Assembly: GCA_946894095.1 (NCBI GenBank)
Contig: OX335655.1
Location: forward strand, 18,166,001-18,230,000
Direction of reading: 5' to 3'
From: Incurvaria masculella
Lineage: Eukaryota; Arthropoda; Insecta; Lepidoptera; Incurvariidae
Length of the DNA: 64,000 nt
A program made the position numbers and the translations under genes. Below, piece by piece: positions 34,725-48,600 of this stretch (position 1 is the first letter of the stretch; each line of letters begins with the position of its first letter). The notes under the pieces were generated by a model. It had not been told where the DNA came from. It did not search any database and worked only from the letters and a program-made list of their open reading frames with translations.

Positions 34725-37700
34725 CTGAAAGACACATCGACACAATGTATGGACAGCATAAACTCTTGGTTTAAGAACGGCCCGTAAGCTATGCTACCCA
34801 TACAAACGTAGTTTACAAATTATTTGAAAAACGCTATTCCAATTAAATTGACATTTAATATCTAATATCAGGTAACAAATATCTGTGTCTGCACGCTTTT
34901 GTTTTTTTGAAAAATCCAAACCGAATGAAATTAAAGCAAAAAGAAAATCTTCATACGAATTTTGTTTTCTCTGTGGTTTGACCCAGAATACATTTACGAC
35001 ATGCAGACACAGATATTTGTAGCCTAATAATAGATACCAAATATCAAGTAAGTTGAAACAGTGGTTTTCAAATTATTAGTAAACTATGTTTATATGGGAG
35101 GCTAATTTTTTTTATGCTTAAGGGCCGACCTTAAGAACGGCCCGTAAGCTATGCTCCTCATACAAACGTAGTTTACTTATCATTTGGAAATCGCTATTCC
35201 AATTAAATTTATATTTAATATCTATTATCAGGTAACAAATACCTGTGCCTGCACGATTTTTTTTTTACCAAATATCAAGTAAGTTGGAACAGTGGTTTCC
35301 AAATTATTAGTAAACTACGTTTGTATGGGTGGTGGAATTTTGTAATGCTTACGGGCCGACCTTAAGGGCTCGAAGTATCTCTGAATTTTAAAGAGCATAT
35401 AAATGAAGAATTACAAAGGATTTTATTAATGAGCATTTCAAAGTAGAGATCTCAAAGTAAACCTTATTTAATTTATTTTCGACAGTGTATTTATTCTAAA
35501 CCACATTCAAGTATGGTTAACACTTTTCATGTTTTGTTGTTGTCCAGATGGTAGTTCACTTAGTCCGAGATGAATAGTCGTAACAGAAACTGTACCATCG
35601 TAAAAGATTTATAAAAAAAAATATGTTTTTGTTGTATGGGGGCCCCCTTTAATTTTAATTATTTTTTAATCTTACCTATTTGTTGTTATAGCGGCAAAAT
35701 AAATACTCACTCTGTGAAAATTTCAGCTGTCTATCTGTTATGGTTACTGAGATACAGCCCTGTGACAGACGGACAAACGGACGGACGGACGGACGGACGG
35801 ACGGACGGACGGACGGACGGACGGACGGACGGACGGACGGACGGACGGACGGACGGACGGACAGCGGAGGCTTAGTAATAGGGTTCCGTTTTCACCCTTT
35901 GGGTACGGAAACCTAAAAACCGGCCAAGTGCGAGTCGGACTCGCACACGAAGGGTTCCGTACCATCGTACAAGATTTAACAGAAAAAAATCACGTTTTTT
36001 GTATGGGACCCCCCTTTATTTTTTATAATTCTTTTATTTTATCTATTTGTTGTTATAGCGTCAAAATAAATACACACTCTGTGAAAATTTCAGCTGCCTA
36101 TATATTACGGTTCATGAGATACAGCCCTGTGACGGACGGACGGACGGACGGACGGACGGACGGACAGCGGAGGCTTAGTAATAGGGTTCCGTTTTCACTC
36201 TTTGGGTACGGAACCCTAAAAAGTGAAGACACAAAGCACTACTTTTCATTTGGCTTAGTTTCTGTTTTTTTTTTATGCGGCCTCACATGAATGGCTAATA
36301 CCACACAACTACCGTTATGATATTAGCCCAATACACCACATTCCCGAAGGAATTAGGTGCCATGCCAGGACCTTCCCTTTATGAGCACGGCTACATTGAA
36401 CTGTATGGAAAACACGGACAATTTCTCATTGCCGCTTCGACCATCTTTTCATCCAATGCGATGGTACCAACCCGGGCGGGCTTAAACCCTACCACCTAGT
36501 AGGGGAAGGGGACCTACAGTTTTACATGGATTCCGAACCATGGAGCAGCTCGCATTCGTGACGAAATGCACTTATCGAACTCTGAAAGAGAAAGACAGTG
36601 GTGCAAGTCGGAATTGAACCCAGGCCTTTGGTACGCTAGGCCAGTCCCCGCGCCACTAGGCTACGAGCCGCTCAAGTTGAGTGTCCAAATGGTTTTAATG
36701 GAATAACATTTTATGCGTTAATTATGTTCTTAGTAAGTTGGTTCCAGTCCTCTACAACTGTGTTGCCGATGAAGTGTTTGCGTACATTAGTCTTATGCTC
36801 TGTGGGGTCACCGTGGTAAATTAACTCGCCGGTTGAACAGATAAGTGAGTTATTAAATCAAACTTTTAGTTGCAATTCGAACCATGTTAACTGTCAAATG
36901 ACATATAATTAGGCCATGTGGACTGAAATTTCCCAACTAGCATGATACGAAAAGCAACTAAACCGTCAGATTTAAATACTCACTTGCCTGTTCACCCGGC
37001 GAGACAATTTACCACGGTCAGCCCCTGTTGTGTCCAACTGTGGGGTACTAGGCGGTAGGGTTGAGTTTGGTTGGGTTGGTAACACGGCACTGAATGAAAA
37101 AAGGTTGTAAGGGCAATGAAAAATCTTAACGTCTTCCACCTAGTTCTATTCAGTTCTCAAATTAAGGAAAGGTGGGGACTATTATGATTTTTAAGTGCCG
37201 GAACTCACATGGAATAAAATACTACGGCTCTTTCAGCCACGAAGTTCTCACCTATGCCGGTTGCTGCGCAGCGTATCCCGGTAGTCGTTGATCACCTTCG
37301 TCTGGGCCTCTTCAATGATGCTCTGCGCGGTGCGGTTCGACATGACCGCGTTCGCGAAGAACAACGTCGACGCCGTGAACTGGAACAGCTCCAGTTTCGA
37401 CGGAGCCTCCCCGTGCTTGTGGTACTGGAATGTTTCAAGAATTGCCTTTATGCGCGGGCCAGTGTTACGGTGCAGGGGTGAAGTGGCTAAACGAAATGGA
37501 GGATGCTCCCTTGGGGGCAGATGAAGGCATGAGGGGCATGTAATCAGCTAGCTAAGATACTTGGATAGAACCACACCCGTTCGCCCCTATTGATCGCAGC
37601 TTGGTTCGGGTCACCTCTTTTCCTAAAATATAGTTGAGACAGGTGATGGCTCTACCCGGCGTGATGCTCGTGTATGGGTGCTGTTGCAACATGTTAGGTG

Positions 37701-40700
37701 GCGGTCATAGTCTTCGTAAAACAAACTGATATTTGTTATGAACTGTTGGATAATGGACTGTTGATTTTCGGGAATTTGTATTAATTTACTGGATTTCCTG
37801 TTTTTATCCTATCATCAATGATAAATGCTTGCGAGTGATGTTACAAGGAATTAAAATAATGTTTTTAAACAAACAAAGCATTTAGGTATGAAATCATAAT
37901 TGTACTATATCATTAATGTGGACGAAAAAAAAGACAAAAAAAATCATAGCTTTGCGGGTTCTTCTTCACTGGTTGGTCGAATCAACAGATCAATAAATTG
38001 TGTCATGACTTAGTGTAGTTTGACTACGAGAAGTTGAATAAATAAATGAAATGAAATGACCAACAACTGGCATGTCTGCAGGCAGTGGCAAATATTTTCG
38101 TAAGCTTAGACGAAGGCTGAAATAAATAGACGTAACGGAAACTAAGACTAACGAAAAGTAGTACTTTGTGACGTCATTTCGAAACACGTTGTATGGACGA
38201 AATGTCAAAGTAATGCAAATTGACGTCACAAAGTACTACTTTTGGTTAGTCTTAGTTTCTGTTACGACCACAGAACAAAAAGAACGGGTAGAAGGAGTAA
38301 GTAGGCGGAAACAGCGTAGCCACTAGTACGCGGAGCTCGGCGCACTTCGTGATTCGCGCTCAGCAGTCGTGATTCGTCACTACTTCGGCGCTGTCGACCG
38401 CAACTACTGGACAATAAACTCGCGAAGCAAGAACGATGCCCTATTGTGCCATTTTGGAGTGCAAAAACGATAGCCGAACACACAATTTAACAAAAGGAGG
38501 CATATCATACCATCGATAAGTTTTATTTTATTTAATTTCGATTTAAAATCGAAAATGTATGCAAAATTTGACGAACACTTCAAAAGTCAAACAAAAATTT
38601 ACTCTAATACCCACATTTTAAGGATTGGTTTGCATCAATCTCATACATTGTTCTCGAAATTTCTGTCATTCACGATTATTTTTATATTCTAAGGTGATGC
38701 CTCAGCTACTCAATAAGGGATGTGACACATCGAATCGACATTGAGCTATCGATGTTTATGTATGTTTATAGTGATGATTGGACATGGATGATTAATATAA
38801 CAACAATTGTTATTAAATTAGGATATTACACCGCATTCCCGAGAGAGCTTTAGTGCTATGGCTATATTAAACTGGTCAGAAAACGAGTACTGGTTCATTA
38901 CCGCACCGGCTGTATTTTATTGAATTTTATTGTACCAACCTAGGCTGGTTTCCGGTATATCACTTACCCCTGTTTTCACCACCTCCAGTTACCTGAAATC
39001 CGATAGTTAACTTTCGGCTACATGCAATATTTGTATGATGTAACTGAAAGATAACTTTGGGATTTTTGTAGCTGGAGGTGGTGGAACCGGGCGTTAGTAA
39101 TTCGCATATAATTATGTATTATACCTACATTACAAAAAAAAATACAATGTAATCTGAAATCTGCACTCTCTCTGTTTCTGTTTGTATATTAATATAACGG
39201 AAACAATTATTAAATAATGAACTGAATCGTATGTTTCAGTATTTCTTAATTAATGTTTAAAGGCTAGATTAAACTAACTGATTCTGAATGGTAAATAAAT
39301 ATATTGACTGACATCTAGTGGTTGGGGGCAAACGTTTGTGGTTGGCGATCGAACCTGGACACAAACTTTCACGAGAATCGGTTTAGAAATGCGACTTGTA
39401 GAGGAAAACAGCCGCATAGGCGGACAGCCGGTCGCCGGATATACGAAAGCATTTTTGCCCAAGCTGAAACGAGAAACTTCGCGCTTCGCTCGGTCAAAAC
39501 GTTACGATATATTGTTTAATAAAATGTAGTACAAAATATATCGATACTCTGACGGATGACGTCACGATTTAGCCACATCCCTAATTGAGTAGCTCTCATG
39601 ACTATGCAGTGCTGGGATTTTATCATATTTGTGCGATAAATGTACCGTCGGTACTATTTAATACCGTGACATTAAAACCTTTACATATATTATTATCAGT
39701 CCTAAGATACGAAAATTGTCACTTCGCTTCAAATAGAATCACATTTTGCAATATTTGAATGTTATTTCTTAGATATACAATGAATACTAAGGCCTAGTCT
39801 TCCAGTTCGGAAAATAGGACCGTAAATATTGATTATCACAATGAGGCTTTTTTGTTTATTAGGACTTACTATGTCGTGGTACGATATTTTTAGTCATTTT
39901 ATCTCAGATTATAATAATTTTCCAAATAATACGGTAATATTTTGTTAGCTTCGTCAAAACACCCCAACACTGTAAATGAGTAGCTTTGACATATTCGAGT
40001 AGCGCGTGGTTTTGTCGTGTGACGTAAATCACCTATAACAACGCAAATAGTAAGCAACTTTGCTGTATACACATAAGGTTACTTTATCCTTAAACTTAAT
40101 TTTCATTTCCTGCATTTTATTTGTAGTTTAAGATTTGCTCCATGTAGATCAACTAGAGAACGTCATTACTACATGTTAAAAGTCGGTAATTAACAAATCA
40201 ATCTGTTTTGAAATAAGGCCTAGTTTCGATTGCGTTTGAAAATTAAATACTTTATTTTGCTTCAATGATGTGTAGCCAACCAGAGGAACGATTTCAATGT
40301 GATCGAAAATAGGAGACAATCATGTTCGTGTGCGTAGAGTCACGGCGGTTTCCTTACAAACCCTCGTCTATGCTATTTCTATCCCTTCTTTGTTCTGTGG
40401 TTACGACTATTCATCTCAGACTAAGTGGACGTTTAAAAAATGTCCAGCTAACTTTCTTGCTGTTCTTCGCTGTGATTGTTGAACTGGCTAATGATAAAAT
40501 ATGACGTATCCGAGTGCAGTGTACTGCCTATGGATGATGAAAAAACAATCAACAATTCAGAATGACCGTCCAAGTCTGCCCCTGACATTATTTACCTCTG
40601 AAGACCAGATATTAAGGTTGTATACAGTCTGAATGAATTGGATTTTTTTTATATATTTATAAACTTTAAACGGTTTTTCTCCTTTCAAGTTTCCTTTAAA

Positions 40701-43700
40701 TAAACTACTAAGTTGGTGTTAAGACTAAATATAGTAACTTACTCGCATGACAAAATTGGCCAGGCTGTTTGCGAGACCGACCCCCCCGGTCAAGAGGTTA
40801 GCGTGTCTTAAGATGTCCACAGACGTTTCCAGAAGAAGCCCCGTCTGTGAACAGCAAGGCACGCGAAGTGTGATCATGACGAAAAATTTATGTCGTTAAT
40901 TTGGCACAAGCCTGCTGAAATCAACACTGCACAAGCTAGCTGTGCTGTGTTTTTATTGTCGACTGGTTTTTTAAAAGAGGACCTTTTTCTTAAATAACAA
41001 TCGTCAGCCCAAAGCGAACCGAACAATATGAAACTTGTGTGAAAGTGGACAACATTTGTACCTTTTCTGGAAGCTTATGGAATAATGAAGTTATTTCCAT
41101 AATTTGTATGCCACGTGTAATACCATTTTTTTAGTAATCCTCTTTGATTTCAATAAATGTTGTAATTCTGTTTCCAAACTGTTATTTATGACCCGTTATT
41201 TCTGAGATTATGGATATTTTGAATGCATTATTTTTTTTAAGTAATCTCTCATTTATCAGTTATTAGAAAATCGCTGATAAAATGCGCAGAGTGTAGTAGT
41301 TATTTTACAATCATCACTTTTTAGGGTTCTGTACCCAAAGGGTGAAAACGGAACCCTATTACTAAGCCTCCGCTGTCCGTCCGTCCGTCCGGCCGTCACA
41401 GGGCTGCATCTCATGAACCGTAATAGGTAGGCAGCTGAAATTTTCACAGGGTGTGTATTTATTTTGCCGCTATAACAACAAATAGGTAAAATAAAAGATA
41501 ATAAAAATTAAAGGGGACCCCGCTACAAAAAAAGGGATTTATTTGTGTTAAATCTTGTACAATGGTACGGAACTATTCGTGTGCGAGTCCGACTCGCACT
41601 TGGCCGGTTTTCATAATAACACTTAAAACTTAAATAACTCAAAAACTATTGACTTTAGACCCCTATTTCACTAGGCCAAATTTGTTGCTAATTAGCTCTA
41701 GAATGACCCCTTAGAAGGAATGTATGGAATTACCAAACACCCTGCATATGTGGTAACTGATTCTTCGTGACAGTATTGATAATCACGATTAGTAAGACTA
41801 CTTTAACCATCTTAATGACTTAGTTAGACCATGTTAGTTTTAAATAAAAAAAAAGGTTATCAAAAGTCTATCCCAACTCTCAAGCTCCCCGAAGACGTTA
41901 TTAATGCTAACTCAACCGATCAATTCAAAAATCGTTTGGACACTCATTTTAAAAAAAATAAAACAAATAACCAGTTAATTCATATTACAATGGCAATTGA
42001 CTAAAAAAAAAAAACAAAATAAATAAATGTGTTCCCAATTACTAATTAAATAACTTTCCACATGACGATCAACTTAATCTAATGAAAAATAAGATTTAGA
42101 CATATTAGCTTAGGCTGCCTGTCTAAAATAAATAAATAAATAAACTCTACTCGCAGGACTAAAGAGGTAAGTACCTTGGTCAAGTTGGTACCAGCGGCAG
42201 CTGATTTCGATAGCATACTGGTAGCGGCGCCAGCGGTGATGCCTACACTGGATGCGGCGATGGTGATCCAGCTGCCACGCGCCTCCGAGTCCGTCGGGCT
42301 GATAGTCTGTGGGCATCATACAATTCCTATGGGCAATTGCACAATCAAGAAGTGACAACTTGTGCCATGCATTTCTTCTACATCGCATTTCTAACAGCAG
42401 ACAGCTGGTTTAATGCGCTAGGTTATTTCATTTTAAATGTTCCCCAAAATTGATGCGACTAAAACCTGCAACATTGAATCTGTATAATCACATGTAACAA
42501 CTATCCTATACCAGGATCTCGGAAAAATTACCATTCTTCGGGAATTGAACTCTAATATCGAGGTCCTGAGTTTCGTGGTTTTAAACTTCAGACACTCAAC
42601 AAGAGCGATTGTTAGATCCCTTAAATTCTGAGATGGAACTGTGTGCTTAATCGGAATAACGGATGACCTGCTTTAAATGTTTTTTTTTAAACTATATTAG
42701 AACCCTCTGATATCTCAACCTGTTACACTCCATGCTGCGTTTCATGGCGGCAACCCCAGATTATTGACATTATTTGTTTCACATGGTATGTAGCTAGCTG
42801 ATGCGTCCGGTGCTCCAACAATAGACCTGTTCATGTTTGCTTCTGTCGTGCAAGTGCAGACCGGAGTGGACGAGTCCGTACAGGCCGGTGGCGACTGTCG
42901 CGACGGTGGCGCCGGCCAGCACGGCGGGCCCTGACAGGCGTGAACATCGCCCCTCCCATCACGCCGATGGAGAGTTCTGATGGTGTCTATGACTGACACT
43001 ATCAGCGCCTATTACAACAGACACTGACCTGTTCATGTTTGCTTCTGTCGTGCAAGTGCATACCGGAGTGGACGAGTCCGTACAGGCCGGTGGCGACTGT
43101 CGCGACAGTGGCGCCGGCCAGCACGGCGGGCCCTGACAGGCGTGAACATCGCCCCTCCCATCACGCCGATGGAGAGTTCTGGTGGTGTCTATGACTGACA
43201 CTATCAGCGCCTATTACAACAGACACTGACCTGTTCATGTTTGCTTCTGTCGTGCAAGTGCAGACCGGAGTGGACGAGTCTGTACAGGCCGGTGGCAACT
43301 GTCGCGACGGTGGCGCCGGCCAGCACGGCGGGCCCTGACAGGCGTGAACATCGCCCCTCCCATCACGCCGATGGAGAGTTCTGGTGGTGTCTATGACTGA
43401 CACTATCAGCGCCTATTACAACAGACACTGACCTGTTCATGTTTGCTTCTGTCGTGCAAGTGCAGACCGGAGTGGACGAGTCCGTACAGGCCGGTGGCGA
43501 CTGTCGCGAAGGCGGCGGGCCTGACAGGCGTGAACATCGCCCCTCCCACCACGCCGATGGAGAGTTCTGGTGGTGTCTATGACTGACACTATCAGCGCCT
43601 ATTACAACAGACACTGACCTGTTCATGTTTGCTTCTGTCGTGCAAGTGCATACCGGAGTGGACGAGTCCGTACAGGCCGGTGGCGACTGTCGCGACAGTG

Positions 43701-45563
43701 GCGCCGGCCAGCACGGCGGGCCCTGACAGGCGTGAACATCGCCCCTCCCATCACGCCGATGGAGAGTTCTGATGGTGTCTATGACTGACACTATCAGCGC
43801 CTATTACAACAGACACTGACCTGTTCATGTTTGCTTCTGTCGTGCAAGTGCATACCGGAGTGGACGAGTCCGTACAGGCCGGTGGCGACTGTCGCGACAG
43901 TGGCGCCGGCCAGCACGGCGGGCCCTGACAGGCGTGAACATCGCCCCTCCCATCACGCCGATGGAGAGTTCTGGTGGTGTCTATGACTGACACTATCAGC
44001 GCCTATTACAACAGACACTGACCTGTTCATGTTTGCTTCTGTCGTGCAAGTGCAGACCGGAGTGGACGAGTCTGTACAGGCCGGTGGCAACTGTCGCGAC
44101 GGTGGCGCCGGCCAGCACGGCGGGCCCTGACAGGCGTGAACATCGCCCCTCCCATCACGCCGATGGAGAGTTCTGGTGGTGTCTATGACTGACACTATCA
44201 GCGCCTATTACAACAGACACTGACCTGTTCATGTTTGCTTCTGTCGTGCAAGTGCAGACCGGAGTGGACGAGTCCGTACAGGCCGGTGGCGACTGTCGCG
44301 AAGGCGGCGGGCCTGACAGGCGTGAACATCGCCCCTCCCACCACGCCGATGGAGAGTTCTGGTGGTGTCTATGACTGACACTATCAGCGCCTATTACAAC
44401 AGACACTGACCTGTTCATGTTTGCTTCTGTCGTACAAGTGCAGACCGGAGTGGACGAGTCCGTACAGGCCGGTGGCGACTGTCGCGACGGTGGCGCCGGC
44501 CACACGGCTGGCCCGACAGGCGTGTACATAGCCACTCCCATCACGCCGATGGAGAGTTCTGGTGGTGTCTATGACTGAAACTATCAGCGCCTATTACAAC
44601 AGACACTGACCTGTTCATGTTTGCTTCTGTCGTGCAAGTGCAGACTGGAGCGGACGAGTCCGTACAGGCCGGTGGCGACTGTCGCGACGGTGGCGCCGGC
44701 CAGCACGGCGGGCCCGACAGGCGTGAACATCGCCGCTCCCATCACGCCGATGGCGCCAATGGAGGCGACCGTGCTGGTGGTGTCCGCAACGGAGAGTATT
44801 CGGGCATTGGGGCCAAGAGAGGGGGACGGCACGACGGACAATTTCACTCCCATTATGGTTAGATCCTGCAAATGAGTTGCCGCTCAATTGATAAACTATA
44901 ATTTTGTCAGAGAAAAATAAGGGACTTGCAATGTCAAATATTTTGATTGAAACGTACTGGCAAATATCTTGCTCAGTGCAGCATCTTTGCAATTTTTCAT
45001 TGCTGCTTCGACCATCTGAGTAACACGCCCCACAGTTTTAAGTGGCTTTATTCTCTTCGCCAAGGTCCAGACCAACTCTTTACCGAAATTCATCAAAATT
45101 GCTTGATCCTCTTTTCCCGTTTGTATGGGGATTTGGCCGGGTGGGGCCACCTTAAGCCATTTAGGTGTGAAAATGCAACAGACAGACCGAGTTACTTACA
45201 CATTTATAATTTTAGTATAGATAGTGCAAGGCTGGACTTGAAAGGGTATACCTGTTTTGCGGATAATAATAGGAATCAAACATAATTTTCATCGTCACCA
45301 AAATTATATTTGGCATCAGAAGCTAGAGCCAGTCCCACGATGGTTCTGCATTTAGAAGAATATATTATAGGACTCTATAATATATATATAATATATATAT
45401 ATATAAAAATAAAAAGGGGGACGAGACATGTAGCGAAAGACAAAGGAGAATGAAAATCAATGGAGGAGGCCTTTACCCGAAGAGGGGTCCTTAATTTTTA
45501 GTTTAGTTTTTTCTAGTTTTAATTTTCAAACATGTATTTACACAAATTAAGGAATAAAATGGC

Positions 45564-45605
<42 letters not shown>

Positions 45606-48600
45606 GGACTCTTCAAATATTACGATGCTGAAGTCACAGAAGTTACTGTTATATTTTTTTGCAGCCTGGCATGGATGGCTAATATCTAACAACTTAAGTT
45701 ATGATATTAGCCCAATACACCATATTCTCGAAGGAATTAGGTGCCATGCCAGGATCTTCCCTCTACAAGCACGGCTACATTGAACTGGACGGAAAACTCA
45801 GACAATTTTTCATTGCCGCTTCGTCCATCTTTTCATCCAATGCGACGGTACGAATCCGGGTGGGCTTAAACCCTACCACCTAGTAGGGGAAGGCAGGCCC
45901 TTTACATGGATTCTGAACCATGGGGCAGCTCGCATTCGTGACGAAATGCACTTATCCAATTCAAAAAGAGAACGAAATTGGTGCATGAACAAAGCCCCCT
46001 GGTATGTTAGGCAAGTCCGCGCGCCAGCAGACTCCGAGCGGCTCAAACCCTCGTCGTTACAACCTGTATACTTTTATGAGTATGTAGCATTTTAGCATTT
46101 AAAGGGATTTGTAACTATGTGATCAGCTGACAGTAGTAGTTTATGACAAAACTTATAGTATTAAAACCTAATGTGCAAGTGTTTCACAGTGTTGTGTTGC
46201 CACTGGAGCAGTGCATCGCTTAAAGGTCATTGCTTACGGTGATGCTTGGCTCGGGTTATCTCTTTCCCTAAAATATGGTTGAAAGAGGTAATGGCTGTGC
46301 CCGGCGTGATGCTCGTGAACGGGTGCTGTTTGTGGGGACTGGCCTGCTCCAATTGGCAACATTTTAGTTGGAGGGGATTGTCTTTGCAAATAAAATGATA
46401 TTTGTCATGAACTGTTGCATACGGCATGGATTGTAAATTTTGTGTATTCATGTGAATTTAGTGTTTTACCTATGTTTTTGTTAAAATAATTGACAAACAC
46501 TTTTGTAAACTTAGACTAAGTGGACGTTGAAAAAAAAAACAGCGGAGTTTCTTTCCAGTTCTTCTTCGCTGTGTTTTGTTTTGCTGAACTGGCTAACGCT
46601 AAAATATGACAAATCCGAGTGCAGTGTACTGTCTATGGATGATGAATAAACAATAAACAACAATTCACTCCATAAATATAGAGCCAGGCTGGTAGGTTCG
46701 ATGAAAGAAACTACGTTTTTTTTATCGAACCTACCACTTACCTCTTTCGTTTCGCCAGCGTACCATCCGCCTTCCGGCACGACGAGCACACATTGGGGCA
46801 GTGTGTTGTTCTCCAGGTAGCTGTCCCACCCGTGGTAGACGCGCGCATCCTCGTCTATGTACAGGCGGCAACCCCGCGCTGCTGGGATAACAGGGCTGAT
46901 ATTATTATATGTGCGTGATACTGAGAAATTGTCAGTCTCGTGTGTCTCTTAGTGATGTTTGTTGATAAGTAATTCAGACCTTTTCTTCTAGGATGCATAC
47001 AATTTTAAATGAATTGAAAAATTGGTAATTAAAACTTAAGACCCATAAAAACTATTGAACTTGTAAATGGTTGTAGTATGAAGCACGGCACATGATTATA
47101 AGATTAAGGATTTCGAAAGGGACAATGTCAACAAGGAAGCAACACGAATGATCTTGCTTTGCAGTTTTAATCAATGGTCTAATATATTATAAAAGCTGAA
47201 ACATTCCGATTTTTCGAAATGTTACTGGACCTGGATGGCTAATACCGAACTGACCGTCAGATATTAGCCTATCATACCACATGGGACCTAATTGCCATGC
47301 CAGGACCTTCCTTATATTGCTCGGCTACATTGAACTGGATAGAAAATACGGACAATTTTCATTGCCGCTTCAACCATCGTTCATTCAATGCAATGGTACC
47401 AACCCGGGCGGGATTAACTATACCACCTAGTAAGGAATGGGACATACAGTTTTACGTGGAATCCGAACCACGGCCAGCCTCGACGGTTGAAAATGGTCAC
47501 CCATTGAAAATTTAACTGCGCTCAGAGTAGCTTCCCCAGCTTATCGATTCGCAAGGCGTCGCACACTGAGCTAGCGAGGCTGACAGCTTGCAGCACCCCA
47601 CGAACATCGTCCAGTTTATTCTAAAAGACTTAAACGGCTTTCTACTCACAGCATTATTTGTGCGGAGCACGATGTTTCGAGCCAAACATTTGGCTCATCT
47701 TCAGGTGAGCTCCTGTGTCCAGCAGAGAGTTCCCCGTTGGACACGGGAGCTGAAGATGAGCCAAATGTTTGGCCCGAAACGTCGTGCTCTGCACAAATAT
47801 TGTCTTGGGTAGAAAGCCGTTTAATCTTTTAAAATGAACAGTAACCACGGAAATCTAAAAACTTACATCATCTAGTTAAGAGAGTCGTTACCCTACCAAT
47901 TCCCCATGCTACGGGCGATAACTGTTTCCATGCTCTTAATGTATTACTAGGTTTTTGAAATTTTGGATTCTAAAGTATATTATAGAAATCTATGTCGGCA
48001 CGTTTTAATTTTGATAATATAACTTTCAGATTGAAAAATATAGGCTAATAAACGTTGGAAAAAAGTTGTCTGTTTTTACGTTCATTTTAGATTTTTTTTA
48101 CTGAAAAATTCTGATATTTACAAAAAAAATCAAAACACAAACATAGAATTAAGCTTTCTCAAGTGATACAAAAAAAATCTGAAAAATCTGTCAACGTTCA
48201 GGGGTAGGGAAACGTTAGGGCCTGGAAGACGATTTCGCTATTTTAATGGCAGTCGCCGTGCAAAATTGTGCCTTGGTCGATGGACAAAGAATGCATTTAA
48301 TAAAATTTTGAATTCTTAGTTTTCTTGAGACTTCACGACGGCCTTAACGTCGTTGAGAGAATATTCTGCGACTAACCTCCGTCGAAGCTCGGTATACACT
48401 TGCGGACGCGGAACACCGCAGTGCACCAGATGATGGCATCGCTCTTCTTGTGCAGGTCCCACCAGTAGTCCCTCGGCTCCAGCTTGTAGAAGCTGAGCGG
48501 CTGCGGCTTGCAGCACACCACGAGCACCACTGACATCAGGATGTCTTTGTCGTTGAGCGAGTATTTTCCTGGATAGTGAAGTAATAAGCAGTTTTGACTG

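Noticed and set aside
34725..34801. Open frame giving exon 9 an N-terminus MGSIAYGPFLNQ
   Set aside because: Those codons come from the TTAA MITE and intron. Acceptor TCTTTCAG at 34725 and the phase of exon 8 place the exon start at 34724.
35636..35965. ORFs made of TDGR or SVRP repeats
   Set aside because: Translation of the (GGAC)n microsatellite.
36600..36675. tRNA gene
   Set aside because: The A and B boxes are present but the sequence is fused to a recurring SINE body and lacks a clean cloverleaf; read as a SINE head. The same applies at 48950, 60370 and 46000.
42742..44544. Series of repeated 80-142-codon minus ORFs as a repeat protein
   Set aside because: The 202-bp unit is not a multiple of three, and the ORFs run through exon fragments in a shifted frame plus intron. 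They are a by-product of the array.
42826..44609. CRISPR-like array
   Set aside because: Units are contiguous and homologous along their whole length, with no spacers, in an animal genome.
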